Positions 33,132-43,041 of a stretch of DNA of 64,000 bases are shown piece by piece. The position numbers were made by a program, and so were the translations under genes. The stretch's first letter is position 1, and each line of letters starts with the position of its first letter. The notes under the pieces were generated by a model, which was given only the letters and a program-made list of their open reading frames with translations, was not told the DNA's origin and made no database searches. This stretch comes from JAHRVQ01 sp963976815 (GTDB lineage: Bacteria > Pseudomonadota > Gammaproteobacteria > Pseudomonadales > Azotimanducaceae): the NCBI GenBank assembly GCA_963976815.1, contig CAXBLU010000001.1, positions 248,001 through 312,000 of the forward strand, in the 5' to 3' direction.

Positions 33132-35303
33132 CTAACGATTCAGCCTTAGGCTCACCGACTCAGGCTTTAAACAAACGGCATTGTTACAGGCCTGGAAAGT
33201 CACTTCGAGTTGCGTGCTGGCATTTTGAACCGACACTTCAAAGTAATCTTCAAACACCTGCAATGGGGCATTGGCAAACGCGACTTGAATTTCCCGGGTT
33301 TGCGGAAAGTGTGAACTACCGCCACCGGAAATTTCAGTCGGGATCAGATTGGCACTCCCTTCACTGGCTGCTCCAGGTCCATTCACATGCCAACCCTCAG
33401 CGAGTTGGAACTTAACCACCGCATTGACACCTTCACGACGAGCGCTGATTCTAAGGTTGCCGTCCGCCGTCCACTGAATCGGCTCCGTTGGTCCTTTTAA
33501 AAATCGATTGATCGCCGTCAACATAAAACAAAAGGCTGAAGGCGACGTCATTAGCAATCCTGAGAAACCGCTGATTACCGCATTAATTCTCGCTTCAAGT
33601 TCCGCTGAGCCGGTCGCTTCATAGCCCAGCACTAGCGCCATCAGTGCAACTGAATTCCCGGAAGGCATTGCACCGTCCATTGGACTTTTGGCTCGGGTAA
33701 TCATCGGGCCTTCCGTTGACTCAAGACTACAGTAGAAACCACCCGCCTCTGAATCCCAAAATCGTTCGAGCATGAGTTCAAGGAGCGTCAAGCCCCGGGT
33801 TTTCCAGCGAACATCAGCTGTCACCAGGTATAGTTGGAAGCAGGCCTCGGAAAAATAAGCGTAGTCTTCGAGATTTGCGGAAATGGAGACTTCATCCTCG
33901 AGTCCAACCCGCCAGAGGTTAGAGCCCTCAACGTGTTTTTGCCAGAGCGCTTCCGCTGCCGCAATCCCATGCACTCTGTAGCGGTTGAGTCCAGTGAGAA
34001 CATCAGCCTGGACCAGGGCCGATATCATCATGGCATTCCAGGCCGTTATATACTTTTCGTCCCGTAGCGGATGCTCCCTTTTCTCTCTGGCTTGATAAAG
34101 CTTGTCGTGAATCACATCCAGACGATCCAGCAAAGACTCAATGGGCACACCTTGTGCCGTGGCAAAAGCTTCAAGGGAATCCGCCAAATTGAAAATATTT
34201 GCGCCTTCGAAGTTACCACTCTCGGTCACCTGATAGAGCTCTTTGATCAACTCAAAGTCATCCCCCAGCAGCAGCTTTAGCTCATCGGGTCGCCAGACAA
34301 AAAACACACCTTCTTCACCTTCAGAGTCCGCATCTGTGGCGGAAAAAAATCGCCCATCGGTACCGGTCATATCCCGCAGCACATAAGAAATGGTGCGGTC
34401 CATCACCCGCAAATAGCCGTTGTTGCCGGTTTGTTGAAAGCCTTTGGCATAAACTCGAATCAGTTGCGCCTGGTTGTAGAGCATTTTTTCGAAGTGCGGG
34501 ACAAGCCAAACTGCATCTACGGTATAACGATGAAAGCCTCCGGCAATCTGATCAAAAATGCCGCCCTGGGACATCTTGTCCAACGTCAAGTTCACGGCGG
34601 ACTCAACCCTTGAATCACCGCGCCGATCGATATCCTCTAATAACGCGAGGAGTTGAGATTCATTAGGAAACTTCGGCGCGCCACCGAAACCGCCGTTCTC
34701 ATCATCGAGGCGACCCAGAAGCTCACGACTGGCTGACTCGATCAAATCTTGATCAATTGCCTGCACCTCACTCTTGGCGGATGTGTACCTGTGAATGTTG
34801 TCTGAGATTTGCTCAGCCTGGGCCAACACTTCATCCCGGCGCTCCAGCCAGACCTTACTAATTTGCTGCAGCACTTCCATAAACCCAGCCGGGGGGTAGT
34901 AGGTCCCGGCGTAGAAGGGCTTTCCTTCAGCGGTGATGAAATTCGACATGGGCCAACCGCCCTGCCCCGACATAATCTGAACCCCGGTCATATAAATATC
35001 ATCGAGATCCGGACGCTGCTCTCGATCTAACTTTATCGACACAAAATGCTGATTCAGAAAAGCTGCAATCTCCTCGTTGTCGAAGCTCTCATGTTCCATA
35101 ACATGACACCAATGGCAGGTTGAATAACCGATCGAAAGAAAAATGGGCTTGTCACTGCTGCGGGCAAGGTCAAACGCCCCTTCGCTCCAGGGATGCCAGT
35201 CCACGGGGTTATGGGCATGCTGCCTGAGATATGGCGAACTTTCGTTAATTAAACGATTGGTGTATTTGGGATTGCCTTTGTCGTCCACGAGCGTGGTACG
35301 CAT
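33132..35303 (-). CDS. DUF255 thioredoxin-like / six-hairpin glycosidase-like protein (YyaL/SSP411)
   Basis: 723 residues. N-terminal thioredoxin-like DUF255: NESSPYLRQHAHNPVDWHPW, FLSIGYSTCHWCHVMEHESF with a CxxC, and the long helical toroid domain after it (GGFGGAPKFPNESQLL; HFEKMLYNQAQLI; MISALVQADVLTG). The last ~120 residues differ from the short tail of most relatives and resemble the N-terminal domain of DsbD (AEGWHVNGPG, ANLIPTEISG, FQACNNAVCLKP). No signal peptide is visible. The neighbour upstream in the same direction is a DsbD homologue, so a redox link is plausible. Function of the family is unsettled. Confidence 0.9.
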   Translation of the reverse strand: MRTTLVDDKGNPKYTNRLINESSPYLRQHAHNPVDWHPWSEGAFDLARSSDKPIFLSIGYSTCHWCHVMEHESFDNEEIAAFLNQHFVSIKLDREQRPDLDDIYMTGVQIMSGQGGWPMSNFITAEGKPFYAGTYYPPAGFMEVLQQISKVWLERRDEVLAQAEQISDNIHRYTSAKSEVQAIDQDLIESASRELLGRLDDENGGFGGAPKFPNESQLLALLEDIDRRGDSRVESAVNLTLDKMSQGGIFDQIAGGFHRYTVDAVWLVPHFEKMLYNQAQLIRVYAKGFQQTGNNGYLRVMDRTISYVLRDMTGTDGRFFSATDADSEGEEGVFFVWRPDELKLLLGDDFELIKELYQVTESGNFEGANIFNLADSLEAFATAQGVPIESLLDRLDVIHDKLYQAREKREHPLRDEKYITAWNAMMISALVQADVLTGLNRYRVHGIAAAEALWQKHVEGSNLWRVGLEDEVSISANLEDYAYFSEACFQLYLVTADVRWKTRGLTLLELMLERFWDSEAGGFYCSLESTEGPMITRAKSPMDGAMPSGNSVALMALVLGYEATGSAELEARINAVISGFSGLLMTSPSAFCFMLTAINRFLKGPTEPIQWTADGNLRISARREGVNAVVKFQLAEGWHVNGPGAASEGSANLIPTEISGGGSSHFPQTREIQVAFANAPLQVFEDYFEVSVQNASTQLEVTFQACNNAVCLKPESVSLRLNR

Positions 35304-35337
35304 GGGGTTTCTCGTTTATTGCTGCAAAGGCGTAATG

Positions 35338-37449
35338 CTACAGGTTTCGAACGGCCCGCAACACGATATCCCGGGTGAGAAGCTGCGGTAGCACCTTCGG
35401 TGTCTCGGCACCCGCAGGGTAAAATAAATACAGCGGGACGCCGCTACGACCATGCTCCGCCAACTTGCGACTGATCACGGGATCTTCATTGGTCCAGTCT
35501 CCCTTAAGATAAGCGATCTTATTCTCGGTGAAGGCGGCCATCACCTCAGGTGTCGACAGCGCTACCGCCTCATTCACCTTACAGGTCACACACCAGGCCG
35601 CGGTGAAATTAACAAATACTGGCCCTGCTGCACGGGCCTCCGCAAGCTTTACCTCGCTGTAGACTGCATAGTTTTGTGCAGCGTTCTGCGTGCTGCCGGG
35701 CAAATTTTCTCCAGCAGGACCTGCTTCAGCAACGCTTTGCAGTTCCGTCGGCAAATAGATCACGGCCAAAATCAAGATCAGGGCAACCGCCTGGAGACTC
35801 ATTTTTGCCCCGGCGCCCGATGGCAAATGCTTAAGCAACCAGATGGCAAAGGTCAGGGTCACCGCACCGGCACCAATTAACAGAACGCCGCTGGCACCGG
35901 TTTGTAAACTTAACACCCAGAGTAACCACACCGCTGACCCGTATAGGGGAAAGGCCAGTACTTCTTTGAGTCGTTCCATCCAAGCACCGGGCTTCGGGAG
36001 CTTGTTTAACAAACCAGGCGAATAACACAGCGCCAGATAAGGGGCTGCCATCCCAAGACCCAGGGAGATAAAAATCAACATGGCCGCAAGGTTACTCTGG
36101 GTCAGCGCATAGCCAATTGCTGAGGCCATAAAAGGCGCTGTACAGGGAGCAGCAACAAGCGTGGCTAACACGCCGGTAAAAAACGAACCGCTGTAACCAC
36201 TTTGGCTAGCTGCGCCAGATCCCAGGGACATCACAGAAGTGCCAATTTCAAAGTAACCGGAAAGATTGAGTCCAACGATTAGGAACAGATAAACCAACAG
36301 TCCAACCACCCAGGGTGACTGCAACTGGAAGCCCCAACCGATTTCTGCGCCGCCGGCCCGTAGGGCAATCAGCAACCCCGCAATCGCCACAAAACTCAGC
36401 ACCACACCCAGGACATACATCCAACCGTGGCCTTTTAAGTGAGTTGTCTCCCCGAGCAAGGACAATATTTTGATCGACAGTACCGGGAACACACAGGGCA
36501 TTAGATTAAGTATCAGGCCACCAATAAAGGCGAACAATAGTGCCGTTGTCAGGGAAATCCCGCCCTCGGTTGCTACCTGTGACTCGCCACCTCGCAGGGG
36601 TTTGATTTCAAATGCCGTGGTTCGGTTCTCACCCGCCTCTTCCTCAATCACAACAATACCGTCAAAACTTGCGGTTTCGGTGTAGTCGTAACCCTGGGTA
36701 AGCTGAAGCTCAAATCCAGCCCCGGTGATGGTCAGAGCTTGCTCGGCGGGATTATCAATAAGCGCTTCAAGGAATGGAAAATATTGGACTGACTTCACCC
36801 TTTCCGGGTCCAGCCCCGGCATCAGAACCGACAGGCTAAGCTGATCCCCTGCCGCTGCATCACCAGGTGCTAACACAGTCGCGGGAATGGACATCAGCTG
36901 AGGCACCCGTTGCCTGGCTAAGATTTCCATTTCCGCCATTGCCGGGTCAATCAGCAATTCAGCTCCGACGGGAACCGTCAGTTGTAGCTCACCCCGCTCA
37001 GGAATACAGATATCAGCACAAACCAACCATTCACCCTGGACATCAAAGGTGACGGAATCTCCTGTGAGAGACTCCGGCGCGGTGACTTCAATCGGATAAA
37101 GGACACGATCGTGGTAACCAAAGTTCATCAACGGACCGTAGGCGATCCGCTCGGGATAGGGCCAATTAATTTCGCCAAACTGGAAATCCTCGGGACTCCT
37201 CCAGGTCAGTCTTGTTGCTGCCCCTGAATCTCCAGGATTAACCCAGTAGGTGTGCCAGCCCGGCCGAATTTTATGTTCCAACAACAATGTAAAGGTTGCG
37301 CCCGGCGCTATTTGCGACGGCACACTAAATAGTTGCGCATCGAGATTGCCAGTATTAATAGGATTGGCGTGACTGCCAACACTGACAAATAGCGCCAGGG
37401 CTAGACATAATTGGCGTAAAAGCCGTCCTAAAAGCTGTCCTAAAATCAT
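35338..37449 (-). CDS. dsbD: DsbD-type thiol:disulfide interchange protein
   Basis: 703 residues with a signal peptide (CLALALFVSVGSHA-NP). Three redox modules: N-terminal periplasmic domain with CADIC near 146-150; a membrane domain of about eight helices with the paired Cys in LMPCVFPVLSIK and LVAAPCTAPFM; and a C-terminal thioredoxin domain with WCVTC. It moves electrons from cytosolic thioredoxin to periplasmic partners. A 12-bp duplication at the 5' end gives the repeated LGQLL/LGRLL. The next gene in the same direction is the DUF255 protein, 35 nt downstream. Confidence 0.92.
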   Translation of the reverse strand: MILGQLLGRLLRQLCLALALFVSVGSHANPINTGNLDAQLFSVPSQIAPGATFTLLLEHKIRPGWHTYWVNPGDSGAATRLTWRSPEDFQFGEINWPYPERIAYGPLMNFGYHDRVLYPIEVTAPESLTGDSVTFDVQGEWLVCADICIPERGELQLTVPVGAELLIDPAMAEMEILARQRVPQLMSIPATVLAPGDAAAGDQLSLSVLMPGLDPERVKSVQYFPFLEALIDNPAEQALTITGAGFELQLTQGYDYTETASFDGIVVIEEEAGENRTTAFEIKPLRGGESQVATEGGISLTTALLFAFIGGLILNLMPCVFPVLSIKILSLLGETTHLKGHGWMYVLGVVLSFVAIAGLLIALRAGGAEIGWGFQLQSPWVVGLLVYLFLIVGLNLSGYFEIGTSVMSLGSGAASQSGYSGSFFTGVLATLVAAPCTAPFMASAIGYALTQSNLAAMLIFISLGLGMAAPYLALCYSPGLLNKLPKPGAWMERLKEVLAFPLYGSAVWLLWVLSLQTGASGVLLIGAGAVTLTFAIWLLKHLPSGAGAKMSLQAVALILILAVIYLPTELQSVAEAGPAGENLPGSTQNAAQNYAVYSEVKLAEARAAGPVFVNFTAAWCVTCKVNEAVALSTPEVMAAFTENKIAYLKGDWTNEDPVISRKLAEHGRSGVPLYLFYPAGAETPKVLPQLLTRDIVLRAVRNL
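37417..37447. repeat. 12-bp tandem repeat at the start of dsbD
   Basis: TAAAAGCCGTCC, TAAAAGCTGTCC and a partial TAAAATCATT cover the first codons of the gene and extend the signal peptide by a repeated Leu-rich tetrad. Confidence 0.8.
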
Positions 37450-37570
37450 TGCTTCGCTTATTTGTTCAGAATATCGAAAAGTGCATCATAACCCACACAT
37501 AGACCGGCTACGGACCAAAAGCTTTCACCTTTGTGATCCCCGTCGCCTTTTATGGATGCTTTAAGAACCG

Positions 37571-39124
37571 CTAGGGTCGCATGCCCCAGGTGACAGGCCC
37601 CTTGAGTTGTTCTAGATTCGGTTCTATCCAGTCGATCCAACGGCACAGTTTGCTTCGCGTCTGGCGAGGATCAATCATTTCATGGACCGCAAAACTCTCC
37701 ATCATCGGGAACGGACTACGATTGGCGAGCAACTTCTCTTCTAGCTCTCGACGTTTTGCCTCGGGATCCTCAGCCGCGGCAATCTCCCTGTGAAAGGCAA
37801 CCGCCACACCCCCTTCCACCGGCAGGGCGCCCATTTCGTAGGACGGCCAGGCGAGCTTGTAGGTATTAGGTGCAAAGTGAGCGGCTGATGCGACCCCAAA
37901 AGATTTATGCACCGCAATGGTTGCCCAGGGGACCGTCGATTGCACCGCAGCGGCAATGGCACTCATGCCATATCGTATGGTTGCAGCTTGTTCAGCATCC
38001 GGACCAATCATAAAACCAGGTTCATCGAGGAAATTAATAATCGGGATATGAAACATGTCGCACAGCTCCATCATCTTTTTCGCTTTCTGGGAGCCGTCGG
38101 CGGTCATCGCGCCGGCGAAGTGCCGACAATCATTTGCGATGACACCGACTACCGCACCATTTAGTCGAGCCAAACCGGTAATTTGGCCCTGGCCATAATA
38201 GGGTGAGATCTCAAACCAGCTATCCCGATCAACAATATGGGTAATCGCCTCGCGCATTTCAAAAGGCACCCGCCCATCCCGGGGCACAATCGACAGCAAC
38301 GCTTCATCGGCTCTGGCGGGATCATCGGTACAGTGTGTGCGTTCTGCTAATTGCCAGATGTTCTGTGGCATATAAGAAAGGAACCGCTCCACCTGTTCCA
38401 GAGCCTCTGCTTCTGTATCCGCAACATTGTTACAAATACCTGAGCGGGTATGGATCTTCCAGCCACCGAGCTCTTCTTTGGTCATCGAGCGATTGAGTGC
38501 TCGCTCAACCAGCGCCGGACCCGCCACCATAATTTGCGATGTTTCTTTCACCATCACGGAAAAATGTGACGTGACCAGACGACCCGCAGGAAAACCCGCC
38601 ACGGGGCCCATTGCAGCAGATACTACCGGTACTTCAGTCATGGCCTGGGCAATAATTTTAAAACGAGGTTCCGCATTCACTGGAGATCCGACCGTTTTTG
38701 GCCCCGTGCCGCCACCGCCGGCAACACTACCGCCACCACCTTCTAACATTCTCACGAGGGGGACTTTAAACTGCACCGCAAGCTCTTCGGCATAGACACT
38801 TTTGCGCAAACCCGCACCGTTCGGCGAGCCGCCCTTCAGGGTAAAGTCTTCACCCCCCACCACCACTCTGCGCTGGTTCAGCTCACCAAAACCGACGATG
38901 TAATTCGCTGGGGAAAATGACTTGATGGCACCGGATTCGTCCTTTTCCGCAAATCCCGCGCCTTCGCCGTGCTCCTCGAAGCTATTCCCGACTAGTTGAT
39001 CAATACGCTCTCGAATCGACAACCGGCCTTTAGCATGCTGCTTCGCCAGGCCTTCCGCCCCACCCTGTTGTTTAGACAATTCTCGTCGCTGTTCAATTTC
39101 CTGGGCTTCTTTGTGCCAACTCAT
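37571..39124 (-). CDS. Acyl-CoA carboxylase carboxyltransferase (beta) subunit
   Basis: 517 residues, full length for the family. N-terminal RERIDQLVGNSFEEHG, the acyl-CoA site with GGGGSVAGGGGTGPKTVG (unusually glycine-rich), AAMGPVAGFPAGRLVTSHFSV, and the carboxybiotin half with NDCRHFAGAMTADGSQKAKKMMELCD and PIINFLDEPGFMIGPDAE. It transfers CO2 from biotin to a propionyl-, methylcrotonyl- or other acyl-CoA. No biotin carboxylase or carrier gene is adjacent, so the alpha subunit must be elsewhere, or the protein acts as a decarboxylase component. Confidence 0.9.
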   Translation of the reverse strand: MSWHKEAQEIEQRRELSKQQGGAEGLAKQHAKGRLSIRERIDQLVGNSFEEHGEGAGFAEKDESGAIKSFSPANYIVGFGELNQRRVVVGGEDFTLKGGSPNGAGLRKSVYAEELAVQFKVPLVRMLEGGGGSVAGGGGTGPKTVGSPVNAEPRFKIIAQAMTEVPVVSAAMGPVAGFPAGRLVTSHFSVMVKETSQIMVAGPALVERALNRSMTKEELGGWKIHTRSGICNNVADTEAEALEQVERFLSYMPQNIWQLAERTHCTDDPARADEALLSIVPRDGRVPFEMREAITHIVDRDSWFEISPYYGQGQITGLARLNGAVVGVIANDCRHFAGAMTADGSQKAKKMMELCDMFHIPIINFLDEPGFMIGPDAEQAATIRYGMSAIAAAVQSTVPWATIAVHKSFGVASAAHFAPNTYKLAWPSYEMGALPVEGGVAVAFHREIAAAEDPEAKRRELEEKLLANRSPFPMMESFAVHEMIDPRQTRSKLCRWIDWIEPNLEQLKGPVTWGMRP

Positions 39125-39246
39125 ATCGATTTCCCTAACACCAATGCTTTGGTTATATCATTCTTGAACAGGCGTGAACATTGCTGGGTCCGAGCCGCTC
39201 AGGCACACTCGACCCACTACATAACCAATATTTTGAAGGACGCAAC

Positions 39247-40041
39247 ATGTCAGACCAAAAGCTAGCAGGAAAAATCGCATTGGTGACCGGCGGAGCAATG
39301 GGGATAGGTGCAGCTTCTGCTCAAGTTCTAGCGGCGGCGGGAGCCCATGTCATTATTACCGACGTGGCTGACGCCGAGGGAGAAGCAACCGCAGCGACTA
39401 TTAATGCCAGCGGTAACACATCCACTGGCAGCGCTAGCTATCAACATCACGACGTCACCAGTGAAGCCGAATGGGAAGCTTTGATCAGCAATATCAAGTC
39501 AACCCATGGCGGCCTGGATATCCTGGTGAATAACGCTGGTATTGGTATCTCGGCTCCGATTACTGAAATGACCCTGGCTGATTTTCACAAACAAAATGCC
39601 GTGAACCTGGACGGTGTGTTCCTGGGCCTCAAGCACAGTATTCCGGTGATGGCTGAAGGTGGTGGCGGCTCTATTATCAACCTTTCCTCCGTTGCCGGCT
39701 TAAAGGCTTCGCCTACCTTAAGTGCCTACGCCATGACCAAAGGTGGTGTGAGATTGCTGAGTAAATCTGTCGCCAAAGAATGCGCCCTTGCGGGCAACAA
39801 GGTGAGAGTTAACTCTATCCACCCGGGCATTATTGAAACGCCTATTTGGGACAAAATTGGAATCACTGGGCCTGATGGCGCTAATCGAGAAGCTGTCAGT
39901 GAGTTGGCCGCAAACGCTGTGCCCGGTGGCATTCTTGGAACACCCTTAGACATTGCCAACGGCGTGCTATTTCTCGCGTCGGATGAGTCTCGATATATCA
40001 CCGGCAGTGAACTCGTGATCGACCACGCGTTATCAGCCTAG
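39247..40041 (+). CDS. Short-chain dehydrogenase/reductase
   Basis: 264 residues from ATG 39247 with AAGGA 7-8 nt upstream. Classical SDR: IALVTGGAMGIGAASAQVLAAAGA, NNAGIGIS, catalytic Ser in INLSSVAGLKA, YAMTK (YxxxK), HPGIIETPIW, and ITGSELVIDHALSA. Looks like a 3-hydroxyacyl-CoA or hydroxysteroid dehydrogenase relative; substrate not determined. It stands alone before the transhydrogenase operon. Confidence 0.9.
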   Translation: MSDQKLAGKIALVTGGAMGIGAASAQVLAAAGAHVIITDVADAEGEATAATINASGNTSTGSASYQHHDVTSEAEWEALISNIKSTHGGLDILVNNAGIGISAPITEMTLADFHKQNAVNLDGVFLGLKHSIPVMAEGGGGSIINLSSVAGLKASPTLSAYAMTKGGVRLLSKSVAKECALAGNKVRVNSIHPGIIETPIWDKIGITGPDGANREAVSELAANAVPGGILGTPLDIANGVLFLASDESRYITGSELVIDHALSA

Positions 40042-40157
40042 TCGTCAACCACCACACTTGTGCAATGCAATAACCAGACGGATGCTCTAGCATTCCTCCT
40101 TTTTATTCGCTTTGCTAATTTGATCGTGCTACCTTCTCGCACGTTGAAATTTGGGGG

Positions 40158-40201
40158 CGATCAACCCACAAAAAATGACTTATAAATCATAGGGTTGATC
40201 G
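40158..40201. promoter_or_regulatory. Long inverted repeat in the leader of the transhydrogenase operon
   Basis: Perfect 10-bp arms CGATCAACCC (40158-40167) and GGGTTGATCG (40192-40201) flank a 24-bp AT-rich centre that itself contains ATGA...TCAT. It lies 34 bp before pntAA. No T-run follows, so an operator or a structured RNA leader is more likely than a terminator. Confidence 0.6.
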
Positions 40202-40235
40202 AAACAAAAGCCATTAGTCTAGCTCGAGGTAGCAC

Positions 40236-41369
40236 ATGCAAATAGCCGTGCCCGCGGAGACCCACGCGAACGAAAAGCGTGTGGCTCTAATTCCTGATTC
40301 GGTGAGTAAACTGACCAAAGCTGGTCTCAAAGTCGAGGTCCAGTCGGGTCTCGGTGACCGCGCCGGATTCTCTGACCAGCAGTATCAAGCCGCTGGTGCC
40401 ACCGTTGTATCTGATCGTGCTGCACTATTCGCCCATGGCGACATTGTGTTGCGCGTACGCAAACCCGCTATCGAAGACATAGCTGGGCTAAAGAAAGGCG
40501 CTATCCACGTTAGCTACCTTGATCCCTACAATGAAACCGAACTGGTTGATGCCATGGCATCCCACGGTGTTTCAGCTATTAGTATGGAAATGATTCCTCG
40601 TACTACACGCGCCCAGAAGATGGATGCCTTGAGTTCCCAGGCAAACCTCGCGGGTTATGTAATGGTGATTCTTGCGGCATCCAAATTTGGCAAAATTCTA
40701 CCGATGATGATGACCCCCGCTGGCACACTCAGCCCAGCAAAAGTCTTTGTCATTGGTGCAGGTGTTGCCGGCTTACAAGCCATTGCCACGGCCAAACGAC
40801 TCGGTGCAAAAGTGGAGGCGTTTGATACTCGCCCCGTTGTTGCCGAGCAGGTTCAGTCCCTCGGCGCCAAGTTTGTTGAGATTGATCTCGGCGAAACCGG
40901 CCAGACAAAAGACGGTTATGCCAAAGAACTCACAGCGGCACAGATTGAAATGCAGCAACAGGGCATGAAAGATGTCATCAGTAAATCGGACATTGTGATT
41001 ACCACCGCCCAGGTGTTTGGTCGCCCTGCCCCGCGTATTGTCTCCAAAGATATGGTCGAAGCTATGCAGCCCGGCAGCATCATGGTTGATATGGCCGTTG
41101 AGTCCGGTGGCAATATTGAAGGCTCAAAGCCCGACGAAACTGTAGATGTCAACGGCGTTTCAATTATCGGCGTGTCAAATCTGCCGTCTGAAGTGCCTCG
41201 CGACGCGAGTCAGATGTACTCGTCTAACCTGTTCAATCTTGTTTCGGAGTTTTGGGACGAAGAGAACCAGGCCTTTAACCTCAATCTCGAAGACGACATC
41301 TTGGCCGGTTGCGTGATTACCCACGGCGGCGAAATCGTCAACGAAACCATCAAGAATCTAAGGAGCTAG
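40236..41369 (+). CDS. pntAA: NAD(P) transhydrogenase subunit alpha 1 (PntAA)
   Basis: 377 residues; GAGGTAG precedes the ATG. NAD(H)-binding domain I: PAETHANEKRVALIPDSVSKL, RTTRAQKMDALSSQANLAGY with the RQD-like loop region, KVFVIGAGVAGLQAIATAKRLGAKVEAFDTR (Rossmann), and IMVDMAVESGGNIEGSKP. Soluble, peripheral to the membrane. The alpha subunit is split into two genes, as in alphaproteobacteria and many marine gammaproteobacteria. First gene of pntAA-pntAB-pntB. The complex uses the proton gradient to make NADPH from NADH. Confidence 0.95.
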   Translation: MQIAVPAETHANEKRVALIPDSVSKLTKAGLKVEVQSGLGDRAGFSDQQYQAAGATVVSDRAALFAHGDIVLRVRKPAIEDIAGLKKGAIHVSYLDPYNETELVDAMASHGVSAISMEMIPRTTRAQKMDALSSQANLAGYVMVILAASKFGKILPMMMTPAGTLSPAKVFVIGAGVAGLQAIATAKRLGAKVEAFDTRPVVAEQVQSLGAKFVEIDLGETGQTKDGYAKELTAAQIEMQQQGMKDVISKSDIVITTAQVFGRPAPRIVSKDMVEAMQPGSIMVDMAVESGGNIEGSKPDETVDVNGVSIIGVSNLPSEVPRDASQMYSSNLFNLVSEFWDEENQAFNLNLEDDILAGCVITHGGEIVNETIKNLRS

Positions 41370-41377
41370 AGGCAACT

Positions 41378-41674
41378 ATGGAAATCGTATTTCTGACATT
41401 TATTCTCGTGCTGTCGATTTTTCTCGGCTTCGAGCTGATCTCCAAGGTACCCGCCACCTTGCACACGCCTTTGATGTCTGGGGCCAATGCAATCTCCGGT
41501 ATTACCCTGGCTGGTGCTTTTGTTTCAGCGGGTGCTGCCATGACAGTGGACAGTGAATTTGCAAAATATCTGGGCACCGCAGCGGTTGCCTTTGCCACCG
41601 TAAACGTTGTGGGCGGATATCTCGTCACCGACCGCATGTTGGCCATGTTTAAAAGTAAGAAGGGTGGCGCGTAA
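41378..41674 (+). CDS. pntAB: NAD(P) transhydrogenase subunit alpha 2 (PntAB)
   Basis: 98 residues from ATG 41378, 8 nt after pntAA. Three membrane helices: FLTFILVLSIFLGFELI, HTPLMSGANAISGITLAGAFVSAG, and LGTAAVAFATVNVVGGYLVTDRMLAMF. It is the short membrane part of the alpha subunit. Its stop overlaps the pntB start by one base (TAATG). Confidence 0.94.
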   Translation: MEIVFLTFILVLSIFLGFELISKVPATLHTPLMSGANAISGITLAGAFVSAGAAMTVDSEFAKYLGTAAVAFATVNVVGGYLVTDRMLAMFKSKKGGA

Positions 41675-43041
41675 TGGAAATGGATATTCACTTAATCGCT
41701 AATTTGGCCTATATCGTCTCGGCCATCCTGTTTATCTTCGGTCTAAAGCGGCTTGGCTCACCTGCCACAGCGCGCCAGGGCAATCTGCTCTCCTCCGTGG
41801 GTATGCTAATTGCTGTTGTCGCCGGTCTTACCGCTGAAGGCATTGTTGATTTCAAACTGATTGCAGCCGGTATGCTGATTGGTACTGTGGTTGGTGCGCT
41901 ATCCGCACGACTCGTTGCCATGACCAGCATGCCAGAATTGGTTGCACTGTTTAACGGCTCCGGCGGCGCTGCTAGCTTGTTAGTTGGTTGGGCTGCACTT
42001 TACGCTGGTGACGGCGCGATCTTTACTTCCGTTACAATTATTCTTGCGATATTGATTGGTGGTATCACTTTAACCGGTAGCTTAATTGCCTACGGTAAAT
42101 TGAGTGAAACCATTGGCAGTGGCGCCGTGGTCTTCTCTGGTCAAAGATTCGTCAACAGCCTAATTCTGATTGGCCTGTTCTATGCGGGTTATATGCTCTG
42201 CATGGATCCAAATCCTGAATCGGTCTGGTTCTGGGTTGTGCTCGGCTTATCTTTGCTGCTCGGCATCATGGCTGTTATCCCAATTGGCGGCGCTGATATG
42301 CCCGTTGTTATCTCGCTGCTCAACAGCTACTCCGGTATTGCTGCCTGTGCTGCGGGTTTTGCGATCAACAACAACATCTTGATTGTGGCAGGCTCACTAG
42401 TCGGCGCAAGCGGTATCATCCTGACTAACATTATGTGTAAGGCGATGAACCGATCTCTGGCAAACGTCCTCTTCAGCGGTTTTGGCGCGGTCAAACAAGC
42501 CAAGGCCATCGAAGGCGAGGTGAAGCCAATCTCTGTTCAGGACGCTTATTACATTTTAGAAGCAGCAAGCAATGTTTGTTTTGTACCAGGTTACGGAATG
42601 GCCGTTGCCCAGGCGCAACACGTTGTAAAAGAACTCGGTGAACTGCTTGAGAAAAATGGCGCAGAAGTCAGCTACGCCATTCACCCGGTTGCCGGTCGTA
42701 TGCCAGGTCATATGAACGTACTGTTGGCAGAAGCTGATGTACCTTATGAACAGCTGGTAGAAATGGACGAGATCAATCCGCGCATTGAAAATGTTGATGT
42801 TGCCATTGTCATTGGTGCTAACGATGTTGTGAACCCTTCCGCCCGCGAAGATGAAGACAGCCCAATCTACGGCATGCCTATCATCAACGTTGACCAGGCA
42901 AGAACCGTTTTTGTTCTCAAGCGTTCAATGGCTTCTGGTTTCTCGGGTGTTGACAACCCACTGTTCTTCGGCGAGAACACACGCATGTTGTTCGGTGATG
43001 CCAAAGAATCTATTTCTGGGGTTATCTCAGAATTTAGTTAA
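41674..43041 (+). CDS. pntB: NAD(P) transhydrogenase subunit beta (PntB)
   Basis: 455 residues. About nine membrane helices (MTSMPELVALFNGSGGAASLLVG and similar), then the NADP(H)-binding domain III with PGYGMAVAQAQHVVKELGE, IHPVAGRMPGHMNVLLAEA, and VAIVIGANDVVNPSAR. Full length for the family. A second in-frame ATG two codons later is possible. The stop codon lies inside a 14-bp direct duplication. Confidence 0.95.
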   Translation: MEMDIHLIANLAYIVSAILFIFGLKRLGSPATARQGNLLSSVGMLIAVVAGLTAEGIVDFKLIAAGMLIGTVVGALSARLVAMTSMPELVALFNGSGGAASLLVGWAALYAGDGAIFTSVTIILAILIGGITLTGSLIAYGKLSETIGSGAVVFSGQRFVNSLILIGLFYAGYMLCMDPNPESVWFWVVLGLSLLLGIMAVIPIGGADMPVVISLLNSYSGIAACAAGFAINNNILIVAGSLVGASGIILTNIMCKAMNRSLANVLFSGFGAVKQAKAIEGEVKPISVQDAYYILEAASNVCFVPGYGMAVAQAQHVVKELGELLEKNGAEVSYAIHPVAGRMPGHMNVLLAEADVPYEQLVEMDEINPRIENVDVAIVIGANDVVNPSAREDEDSPIYGMPIINVDQARTVFVLKRSMASGFSGVDNPLFFGENTRMLFGDAKESISGVISEFS

